Shown: positions 1 through 11,100 of the stretch, one piece after another
Layout: every line of letters begins with the position of its first letter
Position numbering within the stretch: the first letter of the stretch is position 1
Origin: Pseudophaeomoniella oleicola
Taxonomy: Eukaryota; Ascomycota; Eurotiomycetes; Phaeomoniellales; Phaeomoniellaceae
Assembly: GCA_003868215.1 (NCBI GenBank)
Contig: QWDQ01000036.1
Span: forward strand, 62,001-126,000
Direction: 5' to 3'
Length of the DNA stretch: 64,000 nucleotides
Notes under the pieces: model-generated
Told to the model about the DNA's origin: nothing
Databases searched by the model: none
The model's input: the letters and a program-made list of their open reading frames with translations, nothing else
Translations under genes and position numbers: made by a program

Positions 1-1
1 T

Positions 2-907
2 GCCAAGGCTGCCAGGGCGGCGCAGATTGCACTTCAAGGCCACGGAATGAGCATGTCTCCGCCTCCGTTCGAGCAAACTCCTTTGCAACTTCCAACCACT
101 CCAGATCAACAATTCTCAGGAATGCCGGCGTTTCAGGAGTATCAGCCTCCAGGCGCTAGCAATGCGTCACGATCTAACGGCGCACCGGGTTACGGGAGAG
201 AGGTGCCCCATGTAAGTCAGTCGGCTCCCACGCAAGTCCTTTACGAACGAGCCAGGATGGCCGCAAGTGCGAAGTCATCCCCGGCAGCTCGCAAAGGGAA
301 TACGCCCAGCCAAAGGAGGCCCTGGACAACCGAGGAGGAGAATGCACTGATGGCAGGCCTTGATCGTGTACGAGGTCCTCATTGGAGTCAGATTCTTGCC
401 ATGTTCGGCCCTGGAGGTACCATTAACGAATCCCTGAAGGATCGCAATCAGGTGCAATTGAAAGATAAGGCCCGAAATTTGAAGCTTTTCTTCCTCAAGA
501 GCGGTATTGAAGTTCCTTACTATCTAAAATACGTTACGGGAGACTTGAAGACTCGAGCTCCGAGCCAAGCTTCAAAGAACGAAGCCAGGGATCGAGATCG
601 TCATCGAGGCGAAGAGGATAAAGCACATTATGATGGCGTTCAAGGCATCATGGCTCTTGCAGGAGGTCATTCTGGGTACACCACCGACGTCAGTACGTCA
701 AGCAGTCTACCTGAAAGCGCCCAAGCGGCTTACGACCGAGTGATGAACGCGATTGGAAATCAGCACATGAGCGATGAGCCCCTGGATCCTGATTTGACGC
801 CACATCTTGGTGTTATGTCGCCCATCGGTACGCCTGATATTGCCAGTCCGTCGCAACAGCAAGTTCAACCTTCGAACAACATGCAACCACAGTCGAGTGG
901 TGAATGA
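2..907 (+). CDS. tbf1: Tbf1-like telobox Myb protein, 3' part (partial at window edge)
   Basis: The reading frame is open to the left edge, so only the C-terminal 300 or so residues are visible. A single Myb/SANT domain (about bases 314-510) begins [17 protein letters not shown] and ends with the telobox-like helix [11 protein letters not shown], followed by a conserved [18 protein letters not shown]. This arrangement is that of fungal TTAGGG-repeat-binding factor Tbf1, a nuclear protein that binds telomeric and subtelomeric repeats and some promoters. The flanks are low-complexity, rich in Pro, Gln and Ser, and probably disordered. The N-terminal dimerisation (TRF homology) region would lie left of the window and is not seen. 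The family call rests on the telobox and its flank; other telobox proteins are less likely. TAF10 follows on the same strand. Confidence 0.8.
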   Translation, partial: AKAARAAQIALQGHGMSMSPPPFEQTPLQLPTTPDQQFSGMPAFQEYQPPGASNASRSNGAPGYGREVPHVSQSAPTQVLYERARMAASAKSSPAARKGNTPSQRRPWTTEEENALMAGLDRVRGPHWSQILAMFGPGGTINESLKDRNQVQLKDKARNLKLFFLKSGIEVPYYLKYVTGDLKTRAPSQASKNEARDRDRHRGEEDKAHYDGVQGIMALAGGHSGYTTDVSTSSSLPESAQAAYDRVMNAIGNQHMSDEPLDPDLTPHLGVMSPIGTPDIASPSQQQVQPSNNMQPQSSGE

Positions 908-1300
908 AAAGGATGAAGGTCGTATGAGACATACTTCAGCGTTATTATGTATCTACTTGGAACTTTTGATCCAAGCCTGACCAAGGTGGCAACGTCTGGA
1001 TCCGGATTTTTCTTTTTCTTTCAGAGATACCCCATGTTAAGTACTTGCAAGGATAAGATATGCAGTATGATTGCTTCATTTTCGTCGTGAACCTACGACT
1101 TTAGTGTACTAGAAGATTCATTGTACATAGTACTAGTAGTGTTCTCTGCGGGATAATAATTAGCCGAATAATGGTCAGTGCTCCAGATTTGCTCATCCCC
1201 GCATCACGTGATTTCATTGTAGAGCCTCTATCCAGGGACCGCGATCCTCATTCATCAACCTCCAATCACGCCTCTCACCATATCACCATTTCACATCATC
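908..1300. other. Intergenic: tbf1 3' end and TAF10 promoter
   Basis: This holds the 3' untranslated region of the upstream gene, AT-rich around 930-1160, and the presumed TAF10 promoter. Its one clear motif is the palindrome ATCACGTGAT, listed separately. No further ORF is supported. Confidence 0.6.
1203..1212. promoter_or_regulatory. ATCACGTGAT E-box palindrome upstream of TAF10
   Basis: A perfect 10-bp palindrome with a CACGTG core lies about 90 nt before the TAF10 start codon. CACGTG is the site of bHLH factors of the Cbf1 type in fungi, and an extended form like this is common in promoters of conserved fungal genes. Use here is inferred from position only. Confidence 0.45.
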
Positions 1301-2110
1301 ATGGCAGACTCGGCGCAACCGTCGCAGGACGCCCCTCTAGTGGACGACAACGAGATTGAACAGGATCCAGATGTGGGCATGGCCGGTACTGATGATCAAC
1401 AACCAGCACCAAGTCAACCTGTTGCGTCGGATGTTCCAGATATGTCATTACCGCTTCCCCCTCCCAGTCGGAAAGACGCGACCCTGAGAGAGTTCTTGAG
1501 TAAGATGGATGAATTTGCGCCCATTGTAAGTGAGCATTTGTGACCCTGCACGCGACGCGACCTTGCTCGATTATTCCACTCGCAGTCACAAGCCATTACA
1601 ATATCTATCCCCTCAAATTCTACCCTCTTATTGGACTTCAACTTGGACTGACCATCTATGCCTCAGATTCCTGACGCTGTGACATCTCATTACCTCACTT
1701 TAGCAGGTTTACCACCACCGCCTCTGCCTGGTACCCCATCATCACCACACTCCACACCCCCACAACTCGCGCGTCTTCTCTCTCTAGCAACCCAAAAATT
1801 CATCGCCGATATTGCTGCAGATTCCTATCAATACTCCCGTATCCGTGCTGGCAACACCTCTTCGTCTACCAACCCGCTCGGTATACCTGGTCAGCCACCG
1901 GGCGCTATCGGTGCGGCGGCCGGGGCTGGTGCTCCAAGCGAGAAACAAAAGGCGGGTGGTAAAGAAGCTCACTTAGGACAGGCGAGACCAGGATTCGGAG
2001 GTGGAGGCCAGGGCGGCGGGCAGGGCAAGACAGTGTTGACGATGGAAGACCTCGGAATGGCTGTTGGGGAGTACGGGATAAATCTAAAGAGGAGCGAGTT
2101 CTACCGGTGA
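1301..2110 (+). CDS. taf10: TFIID/SAGA subunit TAF10
   Basis: Two exons, 1301-1525 and 1667-2110, joined over a 141-nt intron (GTAAGT to CTCAG), give 222 residues. The junction restores [20 protein letters not shown], the start of the TAF10 histone-fold region; the rest of the fold includes [20 protein letters not shown] and ends with [22 protein letters not shown]10 is a nuclear histone-fold subunit shared by TFIID and SAGA. The N-terminal 55 residues are acidic and Pro-rich, as in other fungal TAF10s. A Gly-rich insertion, starting near [14 protein letters not shown] and running through [12 protein letters not shown], lies in the loop before the last helix and is typical of filamentous fungi. 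The family call is strong. Confidence 0.93.
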
Positions 2111-3427
2111 GATGTGAAGGCATCGTGAAGGCGGCTTGGGTCATGCGGCTTTCATCACCCATCCTCTATTAGTTACCATTAAGCACATCTCTGTCGGCTC
2201 ATGATGCCGGGGGAAGCGGTCCTCGTGCCACGCAGCAACAGCACACACGGATGACGGTTGCAACCTCACATCTCCCCTGCCTCCAGCGGCAACGCCAGTA
2301 GCGTTTCCAAGAAGATTGGATTACTTATCCCGCCGATTTTTCTTCACAGGTTGCATCCAAAACAGAGCACATCCACCAGACCAGGTGGTCCCGCAGTTCA
2401 CCAGCATCTTAGATTTTCTGCCCCATCTCATATCACCTCGACGCCATTTTCCGAAAAGAGAAAGGCAATCGAGGCAGACAGACACGCTCATTTGATCAAC
2501 CTAGGAGCAACTGTCGTCACATGTGGAAAGGGCTAGATGTCTAAATTGACTGGCCGGGGGGCAAGGGCAAACAATCGAGCTGCGCTGGACTAAAGCCACA
2601 AGACCAAAAAAAGGTTCCATCAAAGAAAAAAAGAAAGAAAAGAAGTAGATAACTTGTAATAAAATGTCTAATCTAATAACCCAAAGAAATACGAAAGACA
2701 AACCCTTTTAAAAAAGAATCAAAAGTATAGGCCCTCAAGGAGACAAGGAAAAAGGAACCAGGATGAGTCGTTCATCCGTTTATTCAAGGCAAGCAAGAAA
2801 CAATCAATCCGTCTGTCTGTCTGTCTGCCTGTGTGTCTAGTTCATATCAAGGTAAGAAGAGTGTTATAAGCAGCAATTGTGATCTTAGAATTACCATGTT
2901 ACAAAACATGACCTGTTTTCAAACTGTGGATTTTTGTGGATATTTATATATACATCTATACAGAAATACGTACAAAGGAGGTAATACATTTGGAGGAGGT
3001 GCAGAAAAAACGGCTATCTCATAGGACATATCTCCTCCCTTTTACTTTTTATTTTCGTAATGTTGTTGGGTTGTTGTTGGGATGTTTGGTACATTGTGCC
3101 CGTGCCCTCGAAAAGGTGGGTTGTGTTTTTGTTTGTTTGATTATGCAGGGTTTGGTGAGGTATTGCGTTTCTGGCTTTGTTTTGGTGAAGGTGTTGAGGA
3201 GGTAGAGTTGATGGTGGAGAGAATTGCCCAAGCAGGATAAAGGGATGGGGTCTGAGGTTTGGTTATGTTGAGTTATCAGGTAGGTGGCTTTCGCGTTTCT
3301 TGTTTGTTCGGTGACAGATAGAGAGAGAGGAAGTCCGATCGTAAGGAATGTACTCCCGTCCCAGTGCATGAGTTCTCGGTGTTGAGATATGAATGTAGTT
3401 GTAAAATTGTAACGAGGGGCGTTACGT
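2111..3427. other. Gene-free stretch between TAF10 and rsm19 (convergent)
   Basis: About 1.3 kb between two convergent genes. It contains untranslated-region-like sequence, A-rich tracts near 2580-2760 and a short GTCT tandem repeat near 2810-2838. The longest open frames are short, have no recognisable domain, and one of them is simply antisense to the last rsm19 intron and exon. Confidence 0.5.
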
Positions 3428-4152
3428 TTATTTGTTTTTGCTTTGCTTGTAGGTGAATCGCTTTCTTGTTCTAGAGTGAGGACAGACTTGTTAGCCAGGT
3501 GTGCAGCAAACATCGTAATTTCAATGCAATCCATGGGTGCCGTGCTCTTTTCGGTTCTCTTTTCAAGCCCTTCCATTTGAGAATGGACACATGACCGCCT
3601 GCCACGGTCTCCATGTACTGTCTACCTTTCTGTTTCGGCAAGATATGAGTAGTACCCTGGTCATTCTTCCCATATCCAGACTAGACACACCGGCAAACCC
3701 GTGACAAACAACAGCAAGCAGCAACCAAGAAAACGCTCAAGAAACTTACGGCGCAAACTCCCCTAACTTCCTTCCGACCATCTCCTCGGTGATATACACC
3801 TCTTGATACAACTTCCCATTGTGAATGCCGAACCTTAACCCCACAAAATTTGGCAGTATCGTTGCACTTCTGGCTCTGGTCTTTACGATCGTGTGCGAGG
3901 ACGTGGTAGGTGTAGCGGTAGAGTTCTTGGTGGCATCTCGGGACGTCGGGGTACGTGAAGGTAATGGAAGAGGAAGGATGTTAGGTCCTAGATATGCGGA
4001 TGTTAGATCCAGGTCGGGTAAGAGATGAAGGAAGTACAGCGTCGTCCATTGGGATCGGTTGATTGCGCCAGGTGCTAAGTGAGAGAAACAACATTGGGAA
4101 CCTTACCTTTCCACACCGACCGCTTGAAGAGCGCTTGAGTTGGCCGTATCAT
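3428..4152 (-). CDS. rsm19: Mitochondrial small-subunit ribosomal protein uS19m (Rsm19)
   Basis: Read on the minus strand, three exons (4152-4107, 3987-3750, 3470-3428) give 108 residues. Exon 1 encodes the start [16 protein letters not shown], exon 2 opens with PNILPLPLP and carries [20 protein letters not shown] and [13 protein letters not shown], and exon 3 encodes the basic tail [13 protein letters not shown] before TAA. This is the bacterial S19 fold as found in mitochondrial ribosomes, where S19 sits in the head of the small subunit. All splice phases close (46+238+43 = 327 nt), with GTAAGG and GTAAGT donors and TAG acceptors. A Ser/Thr-rich insertion of about 25 residues follows the PNI segment. 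The short exons make the gene easy to miss. Confidence 0.9.
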
Positions 4153-4882
4153 CTTGAGTGCATTGGCAGATATAATCCTCTTGTGTCGCAGTGTTTGCGA
4201 GATGAACTTCCCGGAGAATAAGGTAATTAGTGATGATGTTCGAAAAGTTTCCCGCAAATCGCGCGCACGGGGCCGGTCCCACCACTCCTTTACCGAAATC
4301 GACCTCCGCAGTTCTTACTCAAAGACGACTTGCGATGCATGATATGTACAGCTTTTTGATAGGTAATCACAGACCATCAACTTGATCTGACCTGACAAAC
4401 CATTGGATCCTCTTTGGATTGGTTCGGATTAGTTTAGACGGTTGTACCAAGGACGGTTGCTAGAGGGAGAGTCTCATGCGTATGATTTCCTTTTCAGCAT
4501 CAACACCTACGCCTTCTTCACTTTTCGCAGATGTCATTACATGGAAGGATATCTTCATATAATGTTATAGAAAGGAATGCAGCTGATTTTTACTGCGGGA
4601 TTCTCGATGCGTCTGAAAGAAAAAAAGTGTATCTGGATTAAAAAATATAAAAAAAAGATAAATACTGTGTTTGTGTTAACTGTCGACAATCTGGAAACGA
4701 CGATTCTGTTGACCTCGTTCCAATAACAAAAAGACAATTTCTGGAGTTTCCAGGAGCTGAGATCAAAACACGGCCATCAAATTCAAGGCCAATTGAATGT
4801 ACTGCCAGAAGTTCATCATAACTTTTTTCTCTTTCGTGAGATCATCATCATAGCTGCAATCGCTCATTAAGATCATCAAATA
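4153..4882. other. Intergenic between rsm19 start and the 1102-residue protein stop
   Basis: About 730 nt holding the rsm19 promoter and the presumed 3' untranslated region of the next minus-strand gene (AT-rich near 4600-4680). No ORF or RNA is supported. Confidence 0.5.
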
Positions 4883-7800
4883 TCATTCAACCTTCCTCCA
4901 TTGCTGCGCAAGCTCTTCAATTTCTCCATGCTTGTCGACGCCCCTCGCAATCTCCCGTTCAAGAATAGCTGCTTTTTCCCGCAGCAACTTCATGACTTTG
5001 TATCTCCATTGCGCCGTGTTCTGCAGATAAGCAAAATCATTAGTATTAACCGCTTCCATAAACGTCTTTCGCGTCGTTTCACTGTACAGCTGACAACTGA
5101 CAGGCTCTTGCAGACCCTTGCCTGGAACAGGCTGTAACGTCCGAGTGACAGAACTGGCCAATGGCCGGTCTCGTATGGGCCAGACTACTTGTTGATAGCA
5201 TTCCTCGCAAATACTGAATTCTGGTAATTGAGGTATCAAGTGCCAGAGTCGGTTAGGAATAGGGGTCGATCGAGGACAACTTCTAGGCTCATCTTTCTGC
5301 AGCACGTATTCGATCAGTTCCTTTGTGTCGAGTCTGGTCTGTCGCTTAGGATCATGCCGGAGGGCAATAGACTCCAGGATGTCGACGTATCTATTAAATC
5401 GGGGATTATTGTTGTCAAGACCGCAAAACTTCTCCTGCACCATGCTCCGAGACCTCCGGGTGAAGACATCGTAGCAAGCGGGGAACATGGCCCTAATAGA
5501 CCTTACACACGCCGAGCAGACATCGAAATGAGGTAGAGGTTGGTCCGTCTCGGGGTCGCAGAGAGAAAACCACGAGCGGACTTCGGGTTTCTTACCTGGA
5601 CAAGGATCCGTGTGTGTGGGTATTTTTGCAAGCTCATAAAGGATATCCAAGTTAGGCCGTCGCTGTTTGAGCGTCTGGATCCATCCAAGCCTGATCCATG
5701 GTTGGCTAAAGGCACAGGTGACAGGCTTGTTCGCACCTTCCGAGGGACACGGAACGAAATGCGCTCTGAACGGCGAGTTGCTGAGAAATGCCACACATGT
5801 GGGACAAAACTTCAGGTCTTCGGCTCCGATGACTGTGTACCAGCCATCCCGACTGAGAGAAGGCTTGTTTCTTGAACAAAGAGGCACATTGACTGGTAAA
5901 ATCGCAAAATCAGATCGCCTAGGAACTCGCTCTTGCGATGGAGGGGCAGAGAACACGGGCCGTTGACGTGATCCGGCTGACAATATCGTAACATTCTTGT
6001 CGCGGAAATACTGTCGGCGCTCCTCACGGAGTGGATTGTCTGCCACCGAGTACGATGAAGCTCGTTGCATAGGGCTGGGCAGGTCCAGGCGGGATGGAGA
6101 TGACAGTTTGGTCGCGATTCGATGCTGCTCGATGACAGGTGGGACAGCAGACACTGGACGTAGCCGTGTTTCTAGATGTGTTGTTGAAGCTTGAGGCGTC
6201 CCATATACGTCAGATATTGACCGAGAAGAATGTGATAACACAGCAGGATGCGAGCCAGACCTCCTGTCCGTTGCAGACATTCTGAGGCCTTCGAGGTTTT
6301 CTGTCCGTGGCGATGCTCTAGAACTTTGATATTCCTCATGAATAGGCTGTCCTAAAGGTTGTGAAGAGAAATAGTCCACTGGGCCTCGGTTGGTACGAGG
6401 CGTCCTTGGCGGAGAAGCTCGGGAAGGGGTCATGGGAGGTACCATCGGGCTGCGAAGTTTCGTTGGGCTTTCACAAAACCTTTTTTCTAGATCTGCTGTT
6501 GTCATAGGAGAAGTTGTCACCGGGATAGTGGCGTAAATTCGGTGTGCTCGTCGATCGTATTCATATTCATGTCTTGGTGTAGCTACATCATGCCTTGATC
6601 CCCTCATGTCTGAGAGTTTTTCCGCGTTAGGGGACGAAGCCACAGAGCTTCGTGAACTGCTAGTATCAAGCGTAAGCCGCGGCGAGTTGATGAAGGATGT
6701 CTGAGACGACCTAGTGCTGCTAAGGTCACGATGAGAGTGTGGGGATCTTTGAGGAAGCTCGAGGGTGGGCTTCCTTTGTTCTCTCTCCCAAGGCCCGTCC
6801 CGCCCTACACCTGCATTGTCCACACGCCGGGTCCTCGGGAGCGGCTGACTTTTCCCCTCGTCTGCCGATGGAGTGCGCAAGACCTCGGTCCTCGACCATC
6901 TTCTTTCTGGATCTGAATGTGTCTCTCTGGGTTGATACGAGCCAGTCTTCGACCATCTTCTTTCTGGGTCTGATACTTCCCCTCTTTTGGTTTGAAACGA
7001 GTCGGCTCTCGACCAACTTTTTTCCGGATCAGATTGTTCCTCTCTTGAGATATAATTCGAACCAGTCTTAGACCATCTTCTTTTTGGGTCGGATTGTTCC
7101 TCCCTCTTGCTTTGATACGAGTCTGACGTTGATCGTCTGCTCATTGATGGGCGCTGATTATTGCCTGCCGCTGTGGCTCCAGTAGAGTTTTCCAATGCTG
7201 GCTGTGACGTCTTAGCAGCTACCCTCTCCTCTATGGCGGTAACTTCATAGTGTTGTGATTTCGAATCTTTGGCTTGGGAGGCTCTTGGAGATTGTGTCTC
7301 AGACAATGGCCTTCCTCGTTTGGCATACTCCTCACGCTGGCTTCGGCGGTCGATGATGGGCACATCTCTTGGTATTGGCTCCCTAGTTGTGGGTGAATAC
7401 GTATAGCGCTTACCGGGACTTAGTTCCCTTGGCCTTTCGGCTTGATGAATCACAGCTGGTCGTGAGCTCGCGGAGGAACTGGTACGAATCGATCGACGCC
7501 GATGATGACGCTTTCTGTCGGATTCTCCTGAGCTGCTAAAGTCGGCACGTCTCTCTTTGGGAGGCTGGACTGATAACGGTCTTCTACTTGCCGTCGGGGG
7601 GTGTCCATAATCAGTCGGAACGGCCCCTGGGGACAGCAGGGATTCTCCAGAGAATCGGCCTTTCTTGATTGGGACTTGCTCCTTCTCGGATTTGATCATA
7701 CGATATGGAGACGGAGCTCTTCTTCGCCCACTGAGCATAAGCTTTATCTCTGGATCCACGCTGGTATCTGTGGAAGAGCCAGAAGGATGCTCACGCACAC

Positions 7801-8191
7801 TCCTCCGACGCCTTCGTCTTCTTGATGAGGTACAATCATCATGTTTATTTTCAGAGTCCTGCTTGGTAGGCTCCGACGTAGCATTCGAATAAGGACGAGG
7901 CTTTGGTGAGGCTCTACTGGATGGCGTTGGAGGTCCGGCACTCTCATCGGACGACTGACTTCCAATGCTAGAGTGATCGGATGGGAACTCTCCAGGCTTC
8001 GCCCCGCTACTTTCGGGCAATTTCACATCGAGGATGATAGGATATTGATCCACATCCCCCCGACTTTGAGCCTCATCATCTGACTTTGAGCCGGTTGTCA
8101 TATTGCCTCGAACCTCGTGAGCGAGTGACGCCTCTTCATCTTCCACGTAGGGTGGAGGCGGCCACCTCCGCCAACTCTCCCGTGCTCGCAT
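4883..8191 (-). CDS. Ser/Arg-rich protein with tandem repeats and C-terminal CxxC motifs, function unknown
   Basis: One uninterrupted frame of 1102 residues from ATG at 8191. Residues 1-760 are highly Ser-, Arg- and Pro-rich with RRRRRR-type basic runs, and look disordered. About residues 360-440 hold four degenerate copies of a 19-21-residue unit built on SDPERRWSKTGSYQ. The last 330 residues differ: they are ordered-looking, with WYTVIGAEDLKFCPTC, FDVCSACVRSI and FSICEECYQQVV, that is three CxxC pairs near residues 794, 889 and 993, plus other conserved-looking Cys and Trp. The CxxC pairs could bind zinc. The protein ends in a charged, probably helical segment. The Arg/Ser content could attract an automatic splicing-factor label, but no RRM or PWI domain is visible. 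I do not recognise the family. Confidence 0.8.
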   Translation of the reverse strand: MRARESWRRWPPPPYVEDEEASLAHEVRGNMTTGSKSDDEAQSRGDVDQYPIILDVKLPESSGAKPGEFPSDHSSIGSQSSDESAGPPTPSSRASPKPRPYSNATSEPTKQDSENKHDDCTSSRRRRRRRSVREHPSGSSTDTSVDPEIKLMLSGRRRAPSPYRMIKSEKEQVPIKKGRFSGESLLSPGAVPTDYGHPPTASRRPLSVQPPKERRADFSSSGESDRKRHHRRRSIRTSSSASSRPAVIHQAERPRELSPGKRYTYSPTTREPIPRDVPIIDRRSQREEYAKRGRPLSETQSPRASQAKDSKSQHYEVTAIEERVAAKTSQPALENSTGATAAGNNQRPSMSRRSTSDSYQSKREEQSDPKRRWSKTGSNYISREEQSDPEKSWSRADSFQTKRGEVSDPERRWSKTGSYQPRETHSDPERRWSRTEVLRTPSADEGKSQPLPRTRRVDNAGVGRDGPWEREQRKPTLELPQRSPHSHRDLSSTRSSQTSFINSPRLTLDTSSSRSSVASSPNAEKLSDMRGSRHDVATPRHEYEYDRRAHRIYATIPVTTSPMTTADLEKRFCESPTKLRSPMVPPMTPSRASPPRTPRTNRGPVDYFSSQPLGQPIHEEYQSSRASPRTENLEGLRMSATDRRSGSHPAVLSHSSRSISDVYGTPQASTTHLETRLRPVSAVPPVIEQHRIATKLSSPSRLDLPSPMQRASSYSVADNPLREERRQYFRDKNVTILSAGSRQRPVFSAPPSQERVPRRSDFAILPVNVPLCSRNKPSLSRDGWYTVIGAEDLKFCPTCVAFLSNSPFRAHFVPCPSEGANKPVTCAFSQPWIRLGWIQTLKQRRPNLDILYELAKIPTHTDPCPGKKPEVRSWFSLCDPETDQPLPHFDVCSACVRSIRAMFPACYDVFTRRSRSMVQEKFCGLDNNNPRFNRYVDILESIALRHDPKRQTRLDTKELIEYVLQKDEPRSCPRSTPIPNRLWHLIPQLPEFSICEECYQQVVWPIRDRPLASSVTRTLQPVPGKGLQEPVSCQLYSETTRKTFMEAVNTNDFAYLQNTAQWRYKVMKLLREKAAILEREIARGVDKHGEIEELAQQWRKVE
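6870..7110 (-). repeat. Intragenic tandem repeat, about 60 nt per unit, four copies
   Basis: Successive units share a block reading on the plus strand as tcgaccatcttctttctgg, and encode variants of SDPERRWSKTGSY on the minus strand. The units keep the reading frame and have diverged at many positions, so this is an old coding minisatellite. Boundaries are approximate. Confidence 0.7.
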
Positions 8192-11100
8192 TGTATTTCA
8201 TGCGTAAATGGGAACTGTCGGGAAATATTCAGAGGTCGTAATATAAGATGCTGTGAGACGATAGTGATAGTGGATGCAGGCAATTCGTAGTGACAATTTG
8301 GAAGCCCTGCTTCCGAGGCTTTACTCCCAGAGCGACAACTAAAGCCCGACAGATCATATCTGGCGGCGCTTACTACGAGCAGGGCGAAAGATTCCTTCGA
8401 AGACGGGGTGAAAGGTGAATGAGAGATGTGCTAGAACCGAGGGTGAAGTGAAGGAAAGGGAACAAAAGCATCGGAAGGATAGAATATCAAAAGGTATAAC
8501 ATGCATGTCTCAAGTGATCGAGGAGTCGACTCTTCCTCGTCGGGATATCAAGTCAACCCCAGCAAAAGCGAGTCTCGAGTGGCGTTGACTTAGTGCATGG
8601 GAGTGGAGTTCTTCACGAAGCAAGTGTCAGTCAAAAGTGATTAGCCGCATTCACTATTTAGAGGACGGCAGACAGGTCAATGCCACGACTCGATAGTTGG
8701 GCATGTTCGCATTCTGTCTCTCTCCCGTAGTCCACTTGGAGCAAGCTCGGCCATCCAGTTCATGCGAGTTGAAAAGGTGACAATCGCTTGTGGGCTTTGC
8801 CTTGCCAACTGTTCCACATCATGGAAACTCGAGGGGGAACAGTGCGAAATCATCAACAATGGCCGATCCATCCGATTGGGGACAGCGATGAAAAGGCGGT
8901 AAAGAGTAAAGAGAGGGATTGAGAAAGGATGCATGGAGGACATATCCAATAGGTGTTGCCAGGGACGATCCTCTTCAACCTTTCCCATCAGCACCGAAAG
9001 ATCTACATGGACGTATCAGGAAAGAGAAAGTCCAGTCTCTCACCCATAAGTTATCACCGATAATCGATACTAACGTAGTATGTACCCAGGTACCTTAGGT
9101 AGGTATGTACCTAGGTACCTCACCTAGGTAGTAAGTTACTACTACGTAGTACGTAGTACGTAGTAATAGTAATGTCACCCCCGGCCGGATATCGGATATG
9201 GAGACGGATAGATTTCAAAGCGGCCGTCCCGCTACTGTATCTGTGCTGTCGCTGTTTACTATGGTACTAAGTTACGTAGTATTAGTGAGTCCACAAGGAC
9301 CGATTGATTTAGTCTGCTTCTACCCATAGTACGTACTAAGTCACTCCTCTCATCCTGTAACTACCTATTCATATACGATATACCACGTTGCTGCTAGGCG
9401 TGGAGATTTCGTACATATCTTAGTACCTGCAACAACTTCCCTTTCGTTTCTACAAAGGTACACTTACAGCAATACTAACTGCCTCTGTATACGTGCCTGG
9501 CTTAACATATGCCGCTACCTGCGTACTTGTGGAGAGCGACGCCCGGTTTCATAGTGTCACCAACACTATTGGGCAGCATCTGACTATTATATCCCACTGA
9601 TGAATCTGTACGACCGAGCTGCCAATGGGACTCGGTACAATTCATCCTGCGTCCTCTCCACCAGTGGCGCTGGAAGTGACACTGGAAGTGACACAGTTAC
9701 ATCTCCTCATCGCCTCCACCAAATTCCGCCTATGTGTTTGTATGATTAGATGGCGGGAGCAGCCTACCTACCTAGGTACTATGTCGCATGCTCGAGAGAT
9801 GTGGAAACTTACACACACATGTATACTCATGCAAATTGTCGTCAACAAGTAATCAGCTTTCTTGTACTGATCCCGACACGTCGACATGAGCCCAACCAAA
9901 AAAGCCCACGGACAGGATAAACTTCAGAGTGGGCGCGCCGAGTGTTTTCCTTTTGTGTTGTGCGCAGGAGCCTCGCTGCTATCGGGGTCATATTAGTCCA
10001 ACGGTGCTGATATCCAATCGGGATCTTGAATGCCCTGACGATCTGCCCATATTCGACATCAACTGCTTATTCGCTACATGTGTCTCCTTCTATTGGGCAC
10101 TTGGAACTGTATGCGGAGTAACGTCTTATGTCTACAAGAGATCACGATTGGCTTTCTCTAGACAACGATTGAAGAATTTACACTCTAGATTTCTCTTGCC
10201 CTGCACGTTCTCATTTTTGGTCTCCACAACACCTCGCTCCACAGAGCGGAAGCAGCAGGCAGACTACAGTCTACGGCCTTCGCCGGCGACTCCCTATAGT
10301 CGGGTATATCATCCTTCTGCAAGTCTGCCCAAAGTCCTGACACTCATTTGCGACGAGGAATCGTGTGGGAACCCCGGAAATGGTGGCATTGTGGTGGCAT
10401 TGTACCTGGCATGCAGGTCGTTAGACACGATGCTTTCATCGAGATCGAAGCTGTTGATTCTATGTGAGTAAGCCTAAGTGCAGCACAGAAAGCGGTAGGC
10501 ACGTGGGACCATCATGGGATAGTTTCTCAGAGTATCTTCGAGGCTTGGAGGGTAAGAATTGGCTGGGACCGACCGTAACGGCAGCATGTGACTTGCCTTG
10601 CTCATGGCTGGTGTCATAGCATGCTAATCGTAGCCCGTATACCCAATGTTACCGCCGTGTCAACCTCATCCCTTACCTGTAAGGCTCTGCCGAATCCCTT
10701 AGCCGTTCTCTGCGTACATGACTTTGAAGAACAGCTTGAACACTGCCCAATCGTTCGCCGGATTGCAGAACGCCATGAAGTGCTGAGCCTCTATTCCCGA
10801 TGCTTAGGTCGTGCGGTATGAACAGATTAAACGGCCTACATATGGGCCATGCATAGCCTTGGGTCTACTTTATAGTGCCCCTTTCGGGGGTTGACAGGCC
10901 ATTCCCTGACTTGCTTCGGCAGATTCGGGACAGACACCATCACGCTTTACCTGTGGTGATTAGTCACATGGGCTTCTGCTTAGCAATGTGTTACGCCCAG
11001 CAGCGAAAACTCCAAAGTCTTTCTTGCACTTTACAAGGCGCTCGTTTACCACCGATGTATTATCCAGGTGGCGGCAGGGAGAAGCCAATAAACTAGACGA

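Noticed and set aside
3049-3576. 175-codon minus-strand open frame
   Set aside because: It runs through the last intron and exon of rsm19 in a different frame.
9070-9170. Transposon end or miniature inverted-repeat element
   Set aside because: The palindromes are short and there is no target-site duplication or element body that I can define.
9929-10471. 180-codon plus-strand open frame
   Set aside because: No recognisable domain, uneven composition, and no convincing ATG context or splice partners; kept only as a remark on the gene-free block.
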